Notes: a model not told the origin generated them from the sequence alone. Positions 1-7,419 are shown, counted from the first letter of the stretch. The stretch: DNA of 20,524 nucleotides from JAAYCB01 sp012744395 (GCA_028703175.1 JAQVNJ010000111.1:1-20524); one strand, 5' to 3'. Translations and numbers: made by a program.

Positions 1-248
1 CGAGTCCCCGCCGCCAGGCCGGAACCGGCGCCGGCCTCGATCACCGTGCCCGAGCATTCGTGGCCCAACGTCGCCGGGTACTCTACGCAGCGGTCGGCGA
101 TCCGGCCGTTGACATAATAGTGCACATCCGACCCGCAGACCCCCACGCGGTCGATCCGCACCTTGACTTCGTCGTCTCTGGCGATGGCCGGTTCGGGCAC
201 ATCGGCAAACTCGATCGTTCGCAGGGCGGTGAACCGGGCCTCTCGCAT
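1..248 (-). CDS. zinc-dependent alcohol/sugar-alcohol dehydrogenase (MDR family), N-terminal part, runs off the left edge
   Basis: Only the first 82 codons are in the window; the gene continues beyond base 1. The product is the N-terminal GroES-like catalytic domain of a medium-chain zinc dehydrogenase, which oxidises an alcohol or polyol with NAD(P). Visible marks are the catalytic zinc ligand Cys38 in GVCGSDVHYY and the His63-Glu64 pair in LGHECSG. The VGVCGSDVHYY segment is typical of the sorbitol/xylitol dehydrogenase branch, but the substrate cannot be fixed from this fragment. The ATG at 246-248 is supported by an AGGAG ribosome site 7-8 nt upstream. The gene lies downstream of the glycosyltransferase on the same strand, but two hairpins separate them, so it is probably transcribed alone. 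The rest of the protein, including the Rossmann domain, is unseen. Confidence 0.9.
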   Translation of the reverse strand, partial: MREARFTALRTIEFADVPEPAIARDDEVKVRIDRVGVCGSDVHYYVNGRIADRCVEYPATLGHECSGTVIEAGAGSGLAAGT

Positions 249-285
249 CCAGGTCTCCTCTCTTGGGCGCAAATGCTCTTGGGAA

Positions 286-306
286 AACGATCCGCCGAAG
301 CGGCGG
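286..306 (-). terminator. GC-rich hairpin followed by a short T run, upstream of the dehydrogenase
   Basis: On the minus strand CCGCCG-CTT-CGGCGG forms a 6-bp stem (or a 4-bp stem with a UUCG tetraloop), then ATCGTTTTCCC. It lies about 40 nt before the dehydrogenase ATG. It may end readthrough from the glycosyltransferase side or act as a leader hairpin. The T run is only four bases, so termination is uncertain. Confidence 0.3.
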
Positions 307-397
307 CTGACCTGCTCAGGATCGCGGTGCCGCGGGGCTTGTCGACCCGCCAAGCCGCCGCCTGCTTTCCTGTTCATTGTCACGGACGGGCGTTGAC

Positions 398-437
398 AAA
401 AAAAGCCCCACCCAGACGGCAGAAGACGTGCAGGGGC
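398..437 (-). terminator. possible rho-independent terminator behind the glycosyltransferase
   Basis: Reading the minus strand, GCCCC (437-433) can pair with GGGGC (409-405), and seven T residues follow at once (404-398). The stem is only 5 bp and the loop is long (23 nt). It sits about 260 bases past the glycosyltransferase stop codon and before the dehydrogenase, the right place to end that transcript. The T tract is the stronger half of the evidence. Confidence 0.35.
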
Positions 438-695
438 GCCCAAGCGGCCTCTCCCTCGGCGGAACGCGCCGCCGCGATGTGCACCATCAGACAAAAACCC
501 GGCAACACCCAGACGCCGCTCGCTGGCCTCGCCTACGCGTCGCGCTGGGATGGCCAGCAGCAAACCGCCGCGGTCCCGCCGATCGCATCCGATTGGGCCG
601 CTCTGCACCACCCTGAGGCGTGCGGCGATCCATCGCCGCGCGGCGAAAGGGCGCCATCGGCGACTTGTTCGCGGGCTTTCCGCGATCCCTCCCCC

Positions 696-1736
696 TCAGG
701 CCGCACGGGCCCTGCCGCGGACCGTCTCGGCCAACGGTCTTCGCGTCGCCGACTCAAGAATATCCACCCATTGCGGCCCCCAGCGCTCCACCGAGTAGCG
801 CTGCTCGATCAACCGGCGTCCGGCGGCCCCCATCCGCCGGCGGAGTGCCGGGTCGGCGGCCAGTCGGGCGATCGCCTGGGCCCATTCGCCGGGCGAATCG
901 GCCAGCAGCCCGGTCCGGCCGTCGATCACCATGCGGCGGTTCATTCCGACCGGGTTGGCCACGACCGGCAGGCCGGCCGCCATGTACTGGAGCACCTTCA
1001 GCCCACATTTGCCACGGCTCCAGGCGTCGTCGGGCAGGTAGCTGACCCCGATGTCGCCCGCCGCCACGTCTTCCGCTTCGGTGGCGGTCGACCAGTGCCG
1101 CGGGACGACGGCAACCGCCGGAAAATCGGCCGTCCGATCGCAGACCAGGTGCAGTTCCAGCCCGGCGGTCTTCTCGCCGGCCGCCTGAAGATGTCTGGCG
1201 GCCAACTCGAGCCCCTGGAGGGTGCTCGACGAGCCGATCCAGACCAGCCGCACTCCCGCCCCGGTGCGGACATGGTTGGCCGGGCGGTAGGCGGCGGTTT
1301 GGACGGTGGTCGGGACGACGCGGACGCGTCCGGCGTCCGCGATTCGTCTCGCCTGTCGGCCCAGGTAGGCGTTTCCGGCGATCACCGTGTCGGCCGCCCG
1401 AACCGTGGCCAGGAACCGCCGCTGTCTCCGGAGACTCTGGGGTCCCTTGGCTTGAAAGCTGTCGCGCTGGAAGACGGCGTCGTCGAAGTCGTAGACAAGG
1501 CACTTGGCCAGCCCGCGGACGAGCGACAACTGCCAGCTCGGCAGCAACCTCCGCTGGAGGATCACCAGGTCGGCGTCGGCGACCGCCCGGTAGAGGACAA
1601 AACGCAGCCGCCCCCCCTCGCGGAGCGAGATCGTCTGCAACCGGTGTCCGCGCTTGGCCAACTCCGGCAGATAGGCCTCGACCCGATAGCGATAACAGAC
1701 GTTTCCGGGCTGTTCGACCAGGGCCAAGACGTTCAT
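696..1736 (-). CDS. group 1 (GT4-like) glycosyltransferase
   Basis: The 346-residue product is a GT-B fold glycosyltransferase that would transfer a sugar from an activated donor to a surface polysaccharide or lipid-linked acceptor in the cytoplasm. An N-terminal half is followed by the C-terminal donor-binding domain, which opens with LVWIGSSSTLQGL (about 164-176). The donor-site signature GKCGLKVLQYMAAGLPVV lies at about 242-259, followed by NPVGMN and a terminal helix resembling those of GT4 enzymes (SVERWGPQWVDIL). The usual second Glu of the EX7E pattern appears as Gln in LQYMA, a variation seen in this branch. The frame is open upstream to 1790, but the ATG at 1736 is preferred because GGAG lies 8 nt before it and the product then begins MNVLALVEQPG, the normal first strand. 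The acceptor is unknown. It has no adjacent polysaccharide genes. Confidence 0.88.
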   Translation of the reverse strand: MNVLALVEQPGNVCYRYRVEAYLPELAKRGHRLQTISLREGGRLRFVLYRAVADADLVILQRRLLPSWQLSLVRGLAKCLVYDFDDAVFQRDSFQAKGPQSLRRQRRFLATVRAADTVIAGNAYLGRQARRIADAGRVRVVPTTVQTAAYRPANHVRTGAGVRLVWIGSSSTLQGLELAARHLQAAGEKTAGLELHLVCDRTADFPAVAVVPRHWSTATEAEDVAAGDIGVSYLPDDAWSRGKCGLKVLQYMAAGLPVVANPVGMNRRMVIDGRTGLLADSPGEWAQAIARLAADPALRRRMGAAGRRLIEQRYSVERWGPQWVDILESATRRPLAETVRGRARAA

Positions 1737-1914
1737 CCACCAACTCCACCTTGCCGACCACCGTGCCGCCAGCGGCGATTGGAGCCGCATCGTATCAGAA
1801 TCCCGCCCCCCGGTCCACGCGAAAAGGCTCCGCTTTCGGCTTCCGGTCGACCGCTTTCGGTGAGCGGACCTTGTCAGCAGGAACGGGAAAAACTAGACTT
1901 GGGGAGACAGGCGA

Positions 1915-1997
1915 GGAGGGTACGCGAATTGGTTAGCAGCCTGACTCGAAATCAGGTGCCGGCTTGCCGGTTGAGGGTTCGAGTCCCTTGCCCTCCG
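1915..1997 (+). tRNA. tRNA-Ser (anticodon CGA)
   Basis: The acceptor stem GGAGGGT (1915-1921) pairs with GCCCTCC (1990-1996); G1997 is the discriminator. The anticodon stem CCTGA/TCAGG (1940-1944/1952-1956) encloses the loop CTCGAAA with anticodon CGA at 1947-1949, which reads the serine codon UCG. A class II variable arm (1957-1972) has a CCGG/CCGG stem, as expected for serine. The T arm is GAGGG-TTCGAGT-CCCTT (1973-1989). The D arm is weak (two good pairs around AATTGGTTA) and position 8 is A rather than the usual T. The 3' end reads CCT, so CCA is not encoded. The 3' half of the gene is overlapped antisense by the end of the integrase relic, marking this tRNA as a former attachment site. 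Confidence 0.88.
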
Positions 1998-3030
1998 CCT
2001 CAAAACTCGACACGCCGGCAGTCGCCACGACTCGCCGGCGTGACTTTTTTCTTGACAGCGGAAGGACTTGCGGCGTGAGGTCGTCCGCCGTGTCCGGCGA
2101 CCCCACCTCCCCCTCTGTCTCGCCACGTCTCGCCACCCGCGGACACGACTGGCCGTTTGACTGCTCCCCCAGGTGCTCCCCAAAACTCTCCGCGGTGTCG
2201 GTTGTGCCGGTCGCTCGCAGGGGGTCGGGCAGGCGGCCCAGCATGTCCGGTAGCCGAGCGATCGTCTCGGCTTCCCGGCCCGGAAGCAGGGGTTCGTAGG
2301 TGTCCATCGTCAGCGTAGTAGTCGAGTGTCGCATGACTGCTTTCACGGCATTCGGATGTGCACCGATCATGGCCAGCAGCATGGCAACAAGGCGCCGTTT
2401 TGTCGGCAGGCCGAACACTCTTGCCCCCGGGGCTTTGGTGGCAACGAGCCGCCCCAGTCCCTCTCGGAAGGCAGCTTCTTGTTGGTGGCAAGCCATCGTG
2501 TAAAGCCCTTCACGGCGGTCAAATAGGCTTGAACCGTGCGGGCCGACAGCCGACGGGCTCACAGTTGTACTGCAAACGGCGTTGACAAGGTCTGCCGAGA
2601 TATCCGCGGTGCGCTGGCAACCAGCGGTCACCGCTCGAATGTACCGCAGAGCGTCACGGATCTGCCGCTCGTCTCGGCCATCGGCCTGCATCTTCGCGCG
2701 AAAGTCGTCCAGGTGTTGTGATAAGGGACGACGACTTTCTTCCGCCAACTGCTCCGCCCGCGGATCAACCAGCCATCGCCGACGCTCCATCGCCTCGGTT
2801 TCCAGCCGGCGTGCGAGTGCCTCAGCGGCCGCTCGGTCCGGTCCGCCGCTGCACTTCTGCCGCGTGACAAAACGCTCCGAGGCGTCCTGCTTTCGCAGGA
2901 TGAAGAGGTTGGCTATCGTGCTGACTGCCAGAATTGCTGTCTCTCGGGAATTGCCACGATCATCGCGCTACCGCTCAGCGACCTTCGTGACACGGGCAAG
3001 ACGCTCTATCCAATGACTGCGGAGCTGTCG
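1933..3030 (-). pseudogene. degenerate tyrosine recombinase/integrase
   Basis: This is the wreck of a phage-type integrase. An N-terminal arm (REALARRLETEA-like, then PLSQHLDDFRAKMQADG, about 2790-2600) is recognisable in one frame, but a TAG at 2968-2970 interrupts the same frame near the expected start. The core-binding segment LSARTVQAYLTAVKGFTRW followed by LATNKKLPSE (about 2555-2463) lies in a different frame with a TGA just before it (about 2559-2561). The frame then returns for GRLVATKAPGARVFGLP, which jumps directly to the C-terminal end HPNAVKAVMRHSTTTLTMDTY, where the catalytic Tyr would be. The stretch that should hold the box I Arg, the catalytic Lys and the HxxR box is missing, roughly 150-180 residues by family length. 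The open frame finally runs antisense through the tRNA, giving a meaningless tail (KGLEPSTGK...). The gene cannot make an active recombinase. Confidence 0.85.
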
Positions 3031-3089
3031 GGGGATTTGTCAGACGAAAACGAGATTCGGATCTTGCCTGTGACCCACGCGGCGGGCGA

Positions 3090-3932
3090 TCAGGATTGGC
3101 CGCGGGGCGGGCCGGCGGGGCGGCCCCGGTAAGGCTCGGGAATGTAATCGACCGACGGCTGCCGCCGGACCGGCTGGGGATAGAGCTGGAGGAGTTGGAG
3201 AAATTCCGCCGGCACTTCGCAGGTCACCGGCAGGCCCAACTGCTGGGCCATGCCGCACGTGATCGGAAAGTCGTGCGTCCAAGCGCCCTCCGAGAGCAGG
3301 CCGGCCAACTGGTCGACCCGTTGGTCGGGATGCTTGCCGTCGAGGAGCTCTTTGACCGCTTCGCGCAGTTGAGCGACGGCCTTTTCGGCCTGGTCAGCCA
3401 GGATCAGGGTCTCGTCGTCGATTTCCTCGACGGGTTTCCGTTTCACGACGCTGATGACCGATGCCGCCGGCCAGCGGCCGAGCTGCGGATCGACCGGCCC
3501 GAGCACCGCATGGCGGCACATGGCGATCTCGTCGGCCGCCAGGGCGATCAGCGTGCCGCCGGACATTGCATAATGCGGGACAAACACCGTGACCTTCCCC
3601 CGGTGGTCGCGAATCGCCCGGGCGATCTGCAACGAGGCGAGCACCAGGCCGCCGGGCGTCTGGAGGACCAGGTCGAGCGGCATGTCGGGATCGGTCATGT
3701 GAATCGCGCGGATCACATCCTCCGAATCCTGGATGTCGATATAGCGGAAGACGGGGAAACCCAGCAGGCTCATCGTCTCCTGGCGATGCACCATGAGGAT
3801 CACCCGAGACTGGCGCTTGCGTTCGATCTTGGCGATCATCCGCTGCCGGGCGGCGTCGAGCAGCTTCTGCCGGATCACCGGCTGCAGGGCCGCGAGCATC
3901 AGGAAGATCCAGAAGAAATCCATCACACCCAT
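3090..3932 (-). CDS. SDH-family (Clp-fold) serine proteinase, membrane-anchored
   Basis: The 280-residue product belongs to the SDH proteinase family (PF01972-type; ClpP/SppA crotonase fold). It begins with a single hydrophobic anchor (MDFFWIFLMLAAL, about 4-16), followed by a charged coiled segment (about 22-42). The fold core shows LDLVLQTPGGLV (about 86-97, oxyanion loop) and VPHYAMSGGTLIALAADEI (118-136) with the presumed nucleophile Ser124. LGPVDPQLG (144-152) supplies the conserved Asp. Family members are thought to degrade membrane or misfolded proteins, but the substrate is unknown. The frame is open upstream to 4004; the ATG at 3932 is chosen because GGAG sits about 9 nt before it and the anchor then starts the protein. 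It lies 111 bases downstream of the rhomboid gene on the same strand and may be co-transcribed with it. Confidence 0.88.
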   Translation of the reverse strand: MGVMDFFWIFLMLAALQPVIRQKLLDAARQRMIAKIERKRQSRVILMVHRQETMSLLGFPVFRYIDIQDSEDVIRAIHMTDPDMPLDLVLQTPGGLVLASLQIARAIRDHRGKVTVFVPHYAMSGGTLIALAADEIAMCRHAVLGPVDPQLGRWPAASVISVVKRKPVEEIDDETLILADQAEKAVAQLREAVKELLDGKHPDQRVDQLAGLLSEGAWTHDFPITCGMAQQLGLPVTCEVPAEFLQLLQLYPQPVRRQPSVDYIPEPYRGRPAGPPRGQS

Positions 3933-4043
3933 GATTGACGTCTCCGCTGATTTGTCTCGACTGAATATCCACCCCTCAAGCCGCAGGGCACGCCTCCTGA
4001 GCACCGAAGGCGGGCCGGAATCGGCGATCGTCTTGGTCCGGCC

Positions 4044-4775
4044 CTAGATCCACGAGTCCTCGAAAGCTCGTTCATCGGACTGGAGCCGCCGCGGCGGCCG
4101 CCGCGGCGCGATGAACATCGTGAAGGTCAGCAATCCACAAACAAAACCCCCGATATGCGCCCACCAGGCGATTCCGCCGACCTGCTGCGAGGATGCCAGG
4201 GCCATCGTCCCGCTGAAGAGCTGGATCAGGAACCAGATCAGCAGGTAGGAGACCGCCGGAATCTCCAAGAAGATCGGCCAGAAGAAGACCGGCACCATGA
4301 CGATCAGCCGGGCAAAAGGAAACAGGACGAAATAGGCCCCCATCACCCCGGCGATCGCGCCCGAAGCGCCCACCGTGGGGACCGTGGAAGTCGGATTGGT
4401 CAGCAGGTGGACCACGCCGGCGGCGATCCCGCAAGTCAGATAGAACAGCAGGAAGCGTCCCGGCCCCATCCGGTCTTCCACGTTGTTTCCGAAGATCCAG
4501 AGCGTCCACATGTTGACCAGGATATGGAACCAGCCGCCGTGGAGAAACATGCTGGTCAGGAAGGGCCAATAGTTGTCGACGGGGAAGCCCACGTAGGCGG
4601 CCCACTCGGGGTGCGTGTAGCGCGCCGGGACGATGCCGAACAGGTAGAAGAGGCGCTCCAGGCCGTGTTCGGGGAGCGAGATTTCCAGGAGAAACATACC
4701 GCAATTCGCCAGCAGGATCGCCCAGGTGGCGATCGGAGGATTGCGGCCGGGAACCGTGTCGTAAATCGGGATCAT
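4044..4775 (-). CDS. rhomboid family intramembrane serine protease
   Basis: The 243-residue polytopic membrane protein cleaves substrates within or next to a transmembrane helix. The rhomboid hallmarks are all present: the HGGWFHILVNMWTLWIFG helix (79-96) with His84 and Asn88, the nucleophile Ser139 in TVGASGAIAG, and the dyad His207 in WWAHIGGFVCG. About six hydrophobic segments can be seen. The N-terminal loop with WPFLTSMFLHGG is typical of the bacterial subtype with an extended L1 loop. The short C-terminal tail is basic (APRRPPRRLQ) and is encoded by a perfect 12-bp tandem repeat. No obvious ribosome site precedes the ATG at 4775. The gene is followed by the SDH protease, so the pair may act on membrane proteins together; that link is inference. 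Confidence 0.92.
   Translation of the reverse strand: MIPIYDTVPGRNPPIATWAILLANCGMFLLEISLPEHGLERLFYLFGIVPARYTHPEWAAYVGFPVDNYWPFLTSMFLHGGWFHILVNMWTLWIFGNNVEDRMGPGRFLLFYLTCGIAAGVVHLLTNPTSTVPTVGASGAIAGVMGAYFVLFPFARLIVMVPVFFWPIFLEIPAVSYLLIWFLIQLFSGTMALASSQQVGGIAWWAHIGGFVCGLLTFTMFIAPRRPPRRLQSDERAFEDSWI
4085..4108. repeat. perfect 12-bp GC tandem duplication inside the rhomboid 3' end
   Basis: The unit GCCGCCGCGGCG occurs twice back to back (4085-4096 and 4097-4108). Each unit contains the palindrome CGCCGCGGCG, so both strands can fold. It encodes the Arg/Pro-rich rhomboid tail. Confidence 0.8.
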
Positions 4776-4822
4776 CGGGTCCGTTCGGGTCTGCGGCAGG
4801 CCTCGTTAAGGGGGAAAAGGAC

Positions 4823-4854
4823 GAGGGCGAGACGCCGTGCGGCGCGTCGCCCTC
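4823..4854 (-). terminator. long imperfect hairpin downstream of the secreted-protein gene
   Basis: GAGGGCGAGACGCC (4823-4836) and GGCGCGTCGCCCTC (4841-4854) are inverted, pairing 12 of 14 positions around a GTGC loop. On the minus strand it is followed by GTCCTTTTCCCCCTT. It lies about 140 bases past the stop of the gene ending at 4992 and before the rhomboid start, so it is a reasonable terminator for the guaB transcript. The T run is imperfect. Confidence 0.45.
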
Positions 4855-4991
4855 GCCGCCGGGTGAGCGGCGAACGTCCCCCCGAGATTCGCCGCCCTCC
4901 GGTGCAAGCCCCCCGGATGCAGTAATTTGGTCTGCAAGCGATCGCGCTGAGGAGACGCGGCCGCTCGCACGCCGTCGGCCCGGCGGGCCGA

Positions 4992-6008
4992 CTAGGGCAG
5001 GAACGCCGCGAAGCCCACCACGGCGCCCGCCTGGGCCAATCCGGCCCGAATGCTCAGCGGCAACGGGTCGAGCAGGTACGGAGCGCAACTGCCGGGCCGG
5101 TAATACCCGAGTGTATAGACACACTCGCCCGGCGGATAGAGCCCCATCTTGTATGGTAAGATCGGCACATTCAGGAAGAAATGGGCGCCGGACATCACCG
5201 GTTGGAGGTAGGGGCCCCAGGAATGGCCGTAGCGTTCCAGGTGCATGTCCTCGAAATAAGCCGGCTTGTGGCAGAGGCCGGAGGCCTGCCACATGTAGGT
5301 CGTGGGGGCCCAGCTTCGCGGAACGAAATCGCCTCCTTCGAGCTCGCAGGTTGTCGGCTTGAGCGGCTGGCTGAGGCGAATCGCCGTCTCATGGTTCAGT
5401 TCGCCGATCGGGCGGAGGATGTCGTCGGGGGCGTACCGGCACTCCTGAAGGGCGCCGCCGGGCCGCTGCACGATCGGCCCGAGCTCCGATTCGTTGGCCT
5501 TGAAGGGCGGCAAACTCGGCAGGTCTTCGTCGTTCTCCGGCTGGTTGAGCGGCTTGGCGGCCGGCGGTTTCTGGTCGCCATCGTCCACCAGCAGTTGGTC
5601 GATCTTGGGGAGCGAGGGCTGGCCGGCTGGCTGTTCCTCGTCCGCGAAGGGATCGTCAAGGGGATGCAGGCCCTCCGCGGCAGCGCTTGGCGCGGTGTAC
5701 TGCGCGGCGTTCGCTCGCAGCGGCTCGACCTTCTTGCGGTTGGTCGGGCGGTAGGGCGTCCACTTGAACTTGTGGCCCGACTCGCCGACGGTGTAGCTGA
5801 CTTGAACGACGCTCGATGCGGACTGTCCAGACGTGTAAGCCGCCTGGACGACTGCCTCACCAGCGCGGGCCGGGGCGGCGATCTGGACGATCGCCAGGGC
5901 CAAGAGGGGGGCGGCAAGACAAACCAGGTTTGCCGCCAGCGCAAGGCTATTCGTCTGGCGCGTGTTCCGTACTGTAATTGGGGGCTTCCTGCGTGATCGC
6001 AATGTCAT
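4992..6008 (-). CDS. secreted protein of unknown function, planctomycete-type conserved C-terminal core
   Basis: The 338-residue product has a basic N-terminus and a hydrophobic segment (about 22-45) ending in APARAG, a plausible signal peptide cut near residue 49. A Pro/Asp/Glu-rich, probably unstructured linker covers about 85-180. The C-terminal core (about 185-338) carries five cysteines (190, 221, 246, 296, 308) and motifs such as PAYFEDMHLERYGHSWG, SGAHFFLNVPILPYKMGL and YTLGYYRPGSCAPY. I recognise this core as recurrent in planctomycete genomes, without a known function. Location outside the cytoplasmic membrane is inferred. The ATG at 6006-6008 has GGGAG about 9 nt upstream and lies inside guaB, giving a 62-bp overlap and likely translational coupling. 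No later ATG, GTG or TTG would keep the signal peptide. A C-terminal hydrophobic stretch (LAQAGAVVGFAAFLP) ends the protein. Confidence 0.8.
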   Translation of the reverse strand: MTLRSRRKPPITVRNTRQTNSLALAANLVCLAAPLLALAIVQIAAPARAGEAVVQAAYTSGQSASSVVQVSYTVGESGHKFKWTPYRPTNRKKVEPLRANAAQYTAPSAAAEGLHPLDDPFADEEQPAGQPSLPKIDQLLVDDGDQKPPAAKPLNQPENDEDLPSLPPFKANESELGPIVQRPGGALQECRYAPDDILRPIGELNHETAIRLSQPLKPTTCELEGGDFVPRSWAPTTYMWQASGLCHKPAYFEDMHLERYGHSWGPYLQPVMSGAHFFLNVPILPYKMGLYPPGECVYTLGYYRPGSCAPYLLDPLPLSIRAGLAQAGAVVGFAAFLP

Positions 6009-7419
6009 GGGGATGACTCTCCCTCACACTTGCCGGCGATACTTGGATGAACCGCGCTTCCGTGCGCAGCTCTTCAATTGTTTGCGTGCCGCAATATCCC
6101 ATCCCAGCTCGAAGCCCCCCTGCGAGCTGATAGACGAACGGGCCCAACGAGCCCTTGAATGCGACGCGACCTTCGACTCCTTCCGGGACGAACTTTTCGG
6201 GAGTCGCGCTCGAGCCTTGGCGATAGCGTTCGCTCGAGCCCCTGACCATCGCCCCGAGCGATCCCATGCCGCGGTAGACCTTGTAGGTCCGACCTTGGTA
6301 GAGGATCGTCTCGCCCGGGCTCTCCTCGAGGCCGGCGAACAGGCCGCCGATCATCACCACGTGGGCGCCGGCGGCAATCGCCTTGGTCAAGTCTCCGGAA
6401 TAGCGGACCCCTCCATCGGCGATGATTGGGGTCCCCGAATCGGCGGCAGCCCGGGCGGCTCGCATAATCGCGGTCACCTGCGGCGTGCCTACGCCCGAAA
6501 CGACGCGTGTCGTGCAAATCGAACCTGGTCCGATGCCGACTTTCACGGCATCGGCGCCCGCGGCGATCAGGTCTCGGGCACCCTCCTCGGTCGCCACGTT
6601 TCCGGCGACAACATCGATCTCCCAGTCTCTCTTGATCTTCTTGACGGTCTCCAACACATTGGCCGAATGGCCGTGGGCACTATCGACGACCAGGACATCG
6701 ACACCCTGCTCGATCAGGCGCTCAACCCGCTCGTAATCGTGGACACCAACGGCAGCCCCAACCCTCAGCCTCCCTTGCCTATCTTTACAGGCATTAGGGA
6801 AGCGGCGCATCATGTCGATGTCTTTTATCGTGATGAGCCCAGTCAGTCTGCAATTTTCGTCAACCAGCAGAAGTTTCTCCACCTTTTTTTCCATTAAAAT
6901 CTTCTCAGCCTCTTCAAGCGTTACAGTCCCCGTGGCCGTCACCAGGTTCTCACGGGTCATCACGTCGGAGATTTGCTGGTCGAAGTCCTCCTGGAAACGG
7001 AGGTCGCGACGGGTGAGGATGCCGCAAAGCCGGCCGTCCGACTCGGTGATCGGAACTCCCGAGACGTTCGACTTCTCCATTAGCCTGCGTGCCTGGGCGA
7101 GCGTCGCCATGGGGGGCAAGGTGGCGGGATTGACGATGATCCCGTTGGCCGAGCGCTTGACCTTGGTCACCTCATCGGCCTGGAGCTCGATGGAGAGGTT
7201 CTTGTGAATGATGCCAAGTCCCCCCTCTTGAGCGAGAGCAATTGCCATCCGGCTCTCCGTCACGGTGTCCATCGGAGAGCTCAGAAGGGGGATGTTCAGC
7301 CGGATATTCCGCGTCAGCGCAGTGCTGACATCCACCTGAGAAGGGACGACCTCGCTCCGCCGGGGCTCGAGCAAGACGTCGTCGAAGGTCAGGCCACGGT
7401 CTACTATCTTCTCGATCAT
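5947..7419 (-). CDS. guaB: inosine-5'-monophosphate dehydrogenase
   Basis: The 490-residue product oxidises IMP to XMP with NAD, the committed step of GMP synthesis in the cytoplasm. The TIM barrel begins at TFDDVLLEPRRSEV (11-24) and SSPMDTVTE (47-55). Two CBS domains are inserted at about 95-205 (PPMATLAQARRLM and later VEKLLLVDENCRLTGLIT). The active-site loop GIGPGSICTTRVVSGVG contains the catalytic Cys302. IIADGGVRYSGD (332-343) binds the IMP phosphate, and YRGMGSLGAM plus ERYRQG form the mobile flap. The length is normal and no residue appears lost. The ATG at 7417-7419 has AGGA about 9 nt upstream, and a promoter candidate lies 46-73 bases before it. The secreted-protein gene begins within its last 62 bases. 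Confidence 0.97.
   Translation of the reverse strand: MIEKIVDRGLTFDDVLLEPRRSEVVPSQVDVSTALTRNIRLNIPLLSSPMDTVTESRMAIALAQEGGLGIIHKNLSIELQADEVTKVKRSANGIIVNPATLPPMATLAQARRLMEKSNVSGVPITESDGRLCGILTRRDLRFQEDFDQQISDVMTRENLVTATGTVTLEEAEKILMEKKVEKLLLVDENCRLTGLITIKDIDMMRRFPNACKDRQGRLRVGAAVGVHDYERVERLIEQGVDVLVVDSAHGHSANVLETVKKIKRDWEIDVVAGNVATEEGARDLIAAGADAVKVGIGPGSICTTRVVSGVGTPQVTAIMRAARAAADSGTPIIADGGVRYSGDLTKAIAAGAHVVMIGGLFAGLEESPGETILYQGRTYKVYRGMGSLGAMVRGSSERYRQGSSATPEKFVPEGVEGRVAFKGSLGPFVYQLAGGLRAGMGYCGTQTIEELRTEARFIQVSPASVRESHPHDIAITQEAPNYSTEHAPDE

Larger units (their letters stand above)
249..695. other. intergenic region between glycosyltransferase and dehydrogenase
   Basis: 447 bases without a supportable gene. 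It holds the two hairpin/T-run candidates listed separately and the ribosome site of the dehydrogenase. Short open frames across it lack ribosome sites and recognisable protein features. Confidence 0.6.

Noticed and set aside
60..2078. A 672-codon open frame on the plus strand
   Set aside because: It runs antisense across the dehydrogenase and glycosyltransferase and through the tRNA. Its Arg/Pro/Gly-rich translation has no family features; long antisense frames are expected at this GC content.
1915..3030. Intact genomic island or prophage
   Set aside because: Only the integrase relic is present; the genes to its right (SDH protease, rhomboid, guaB) are ordinary chromosomal genes and no second att site is visible.
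3096..3938. A 280-codon open frame on the plus strand
   Set aside because: Exact antisense of the SDH proteinase, whose catalytic motifs are clear; no ribosome site.
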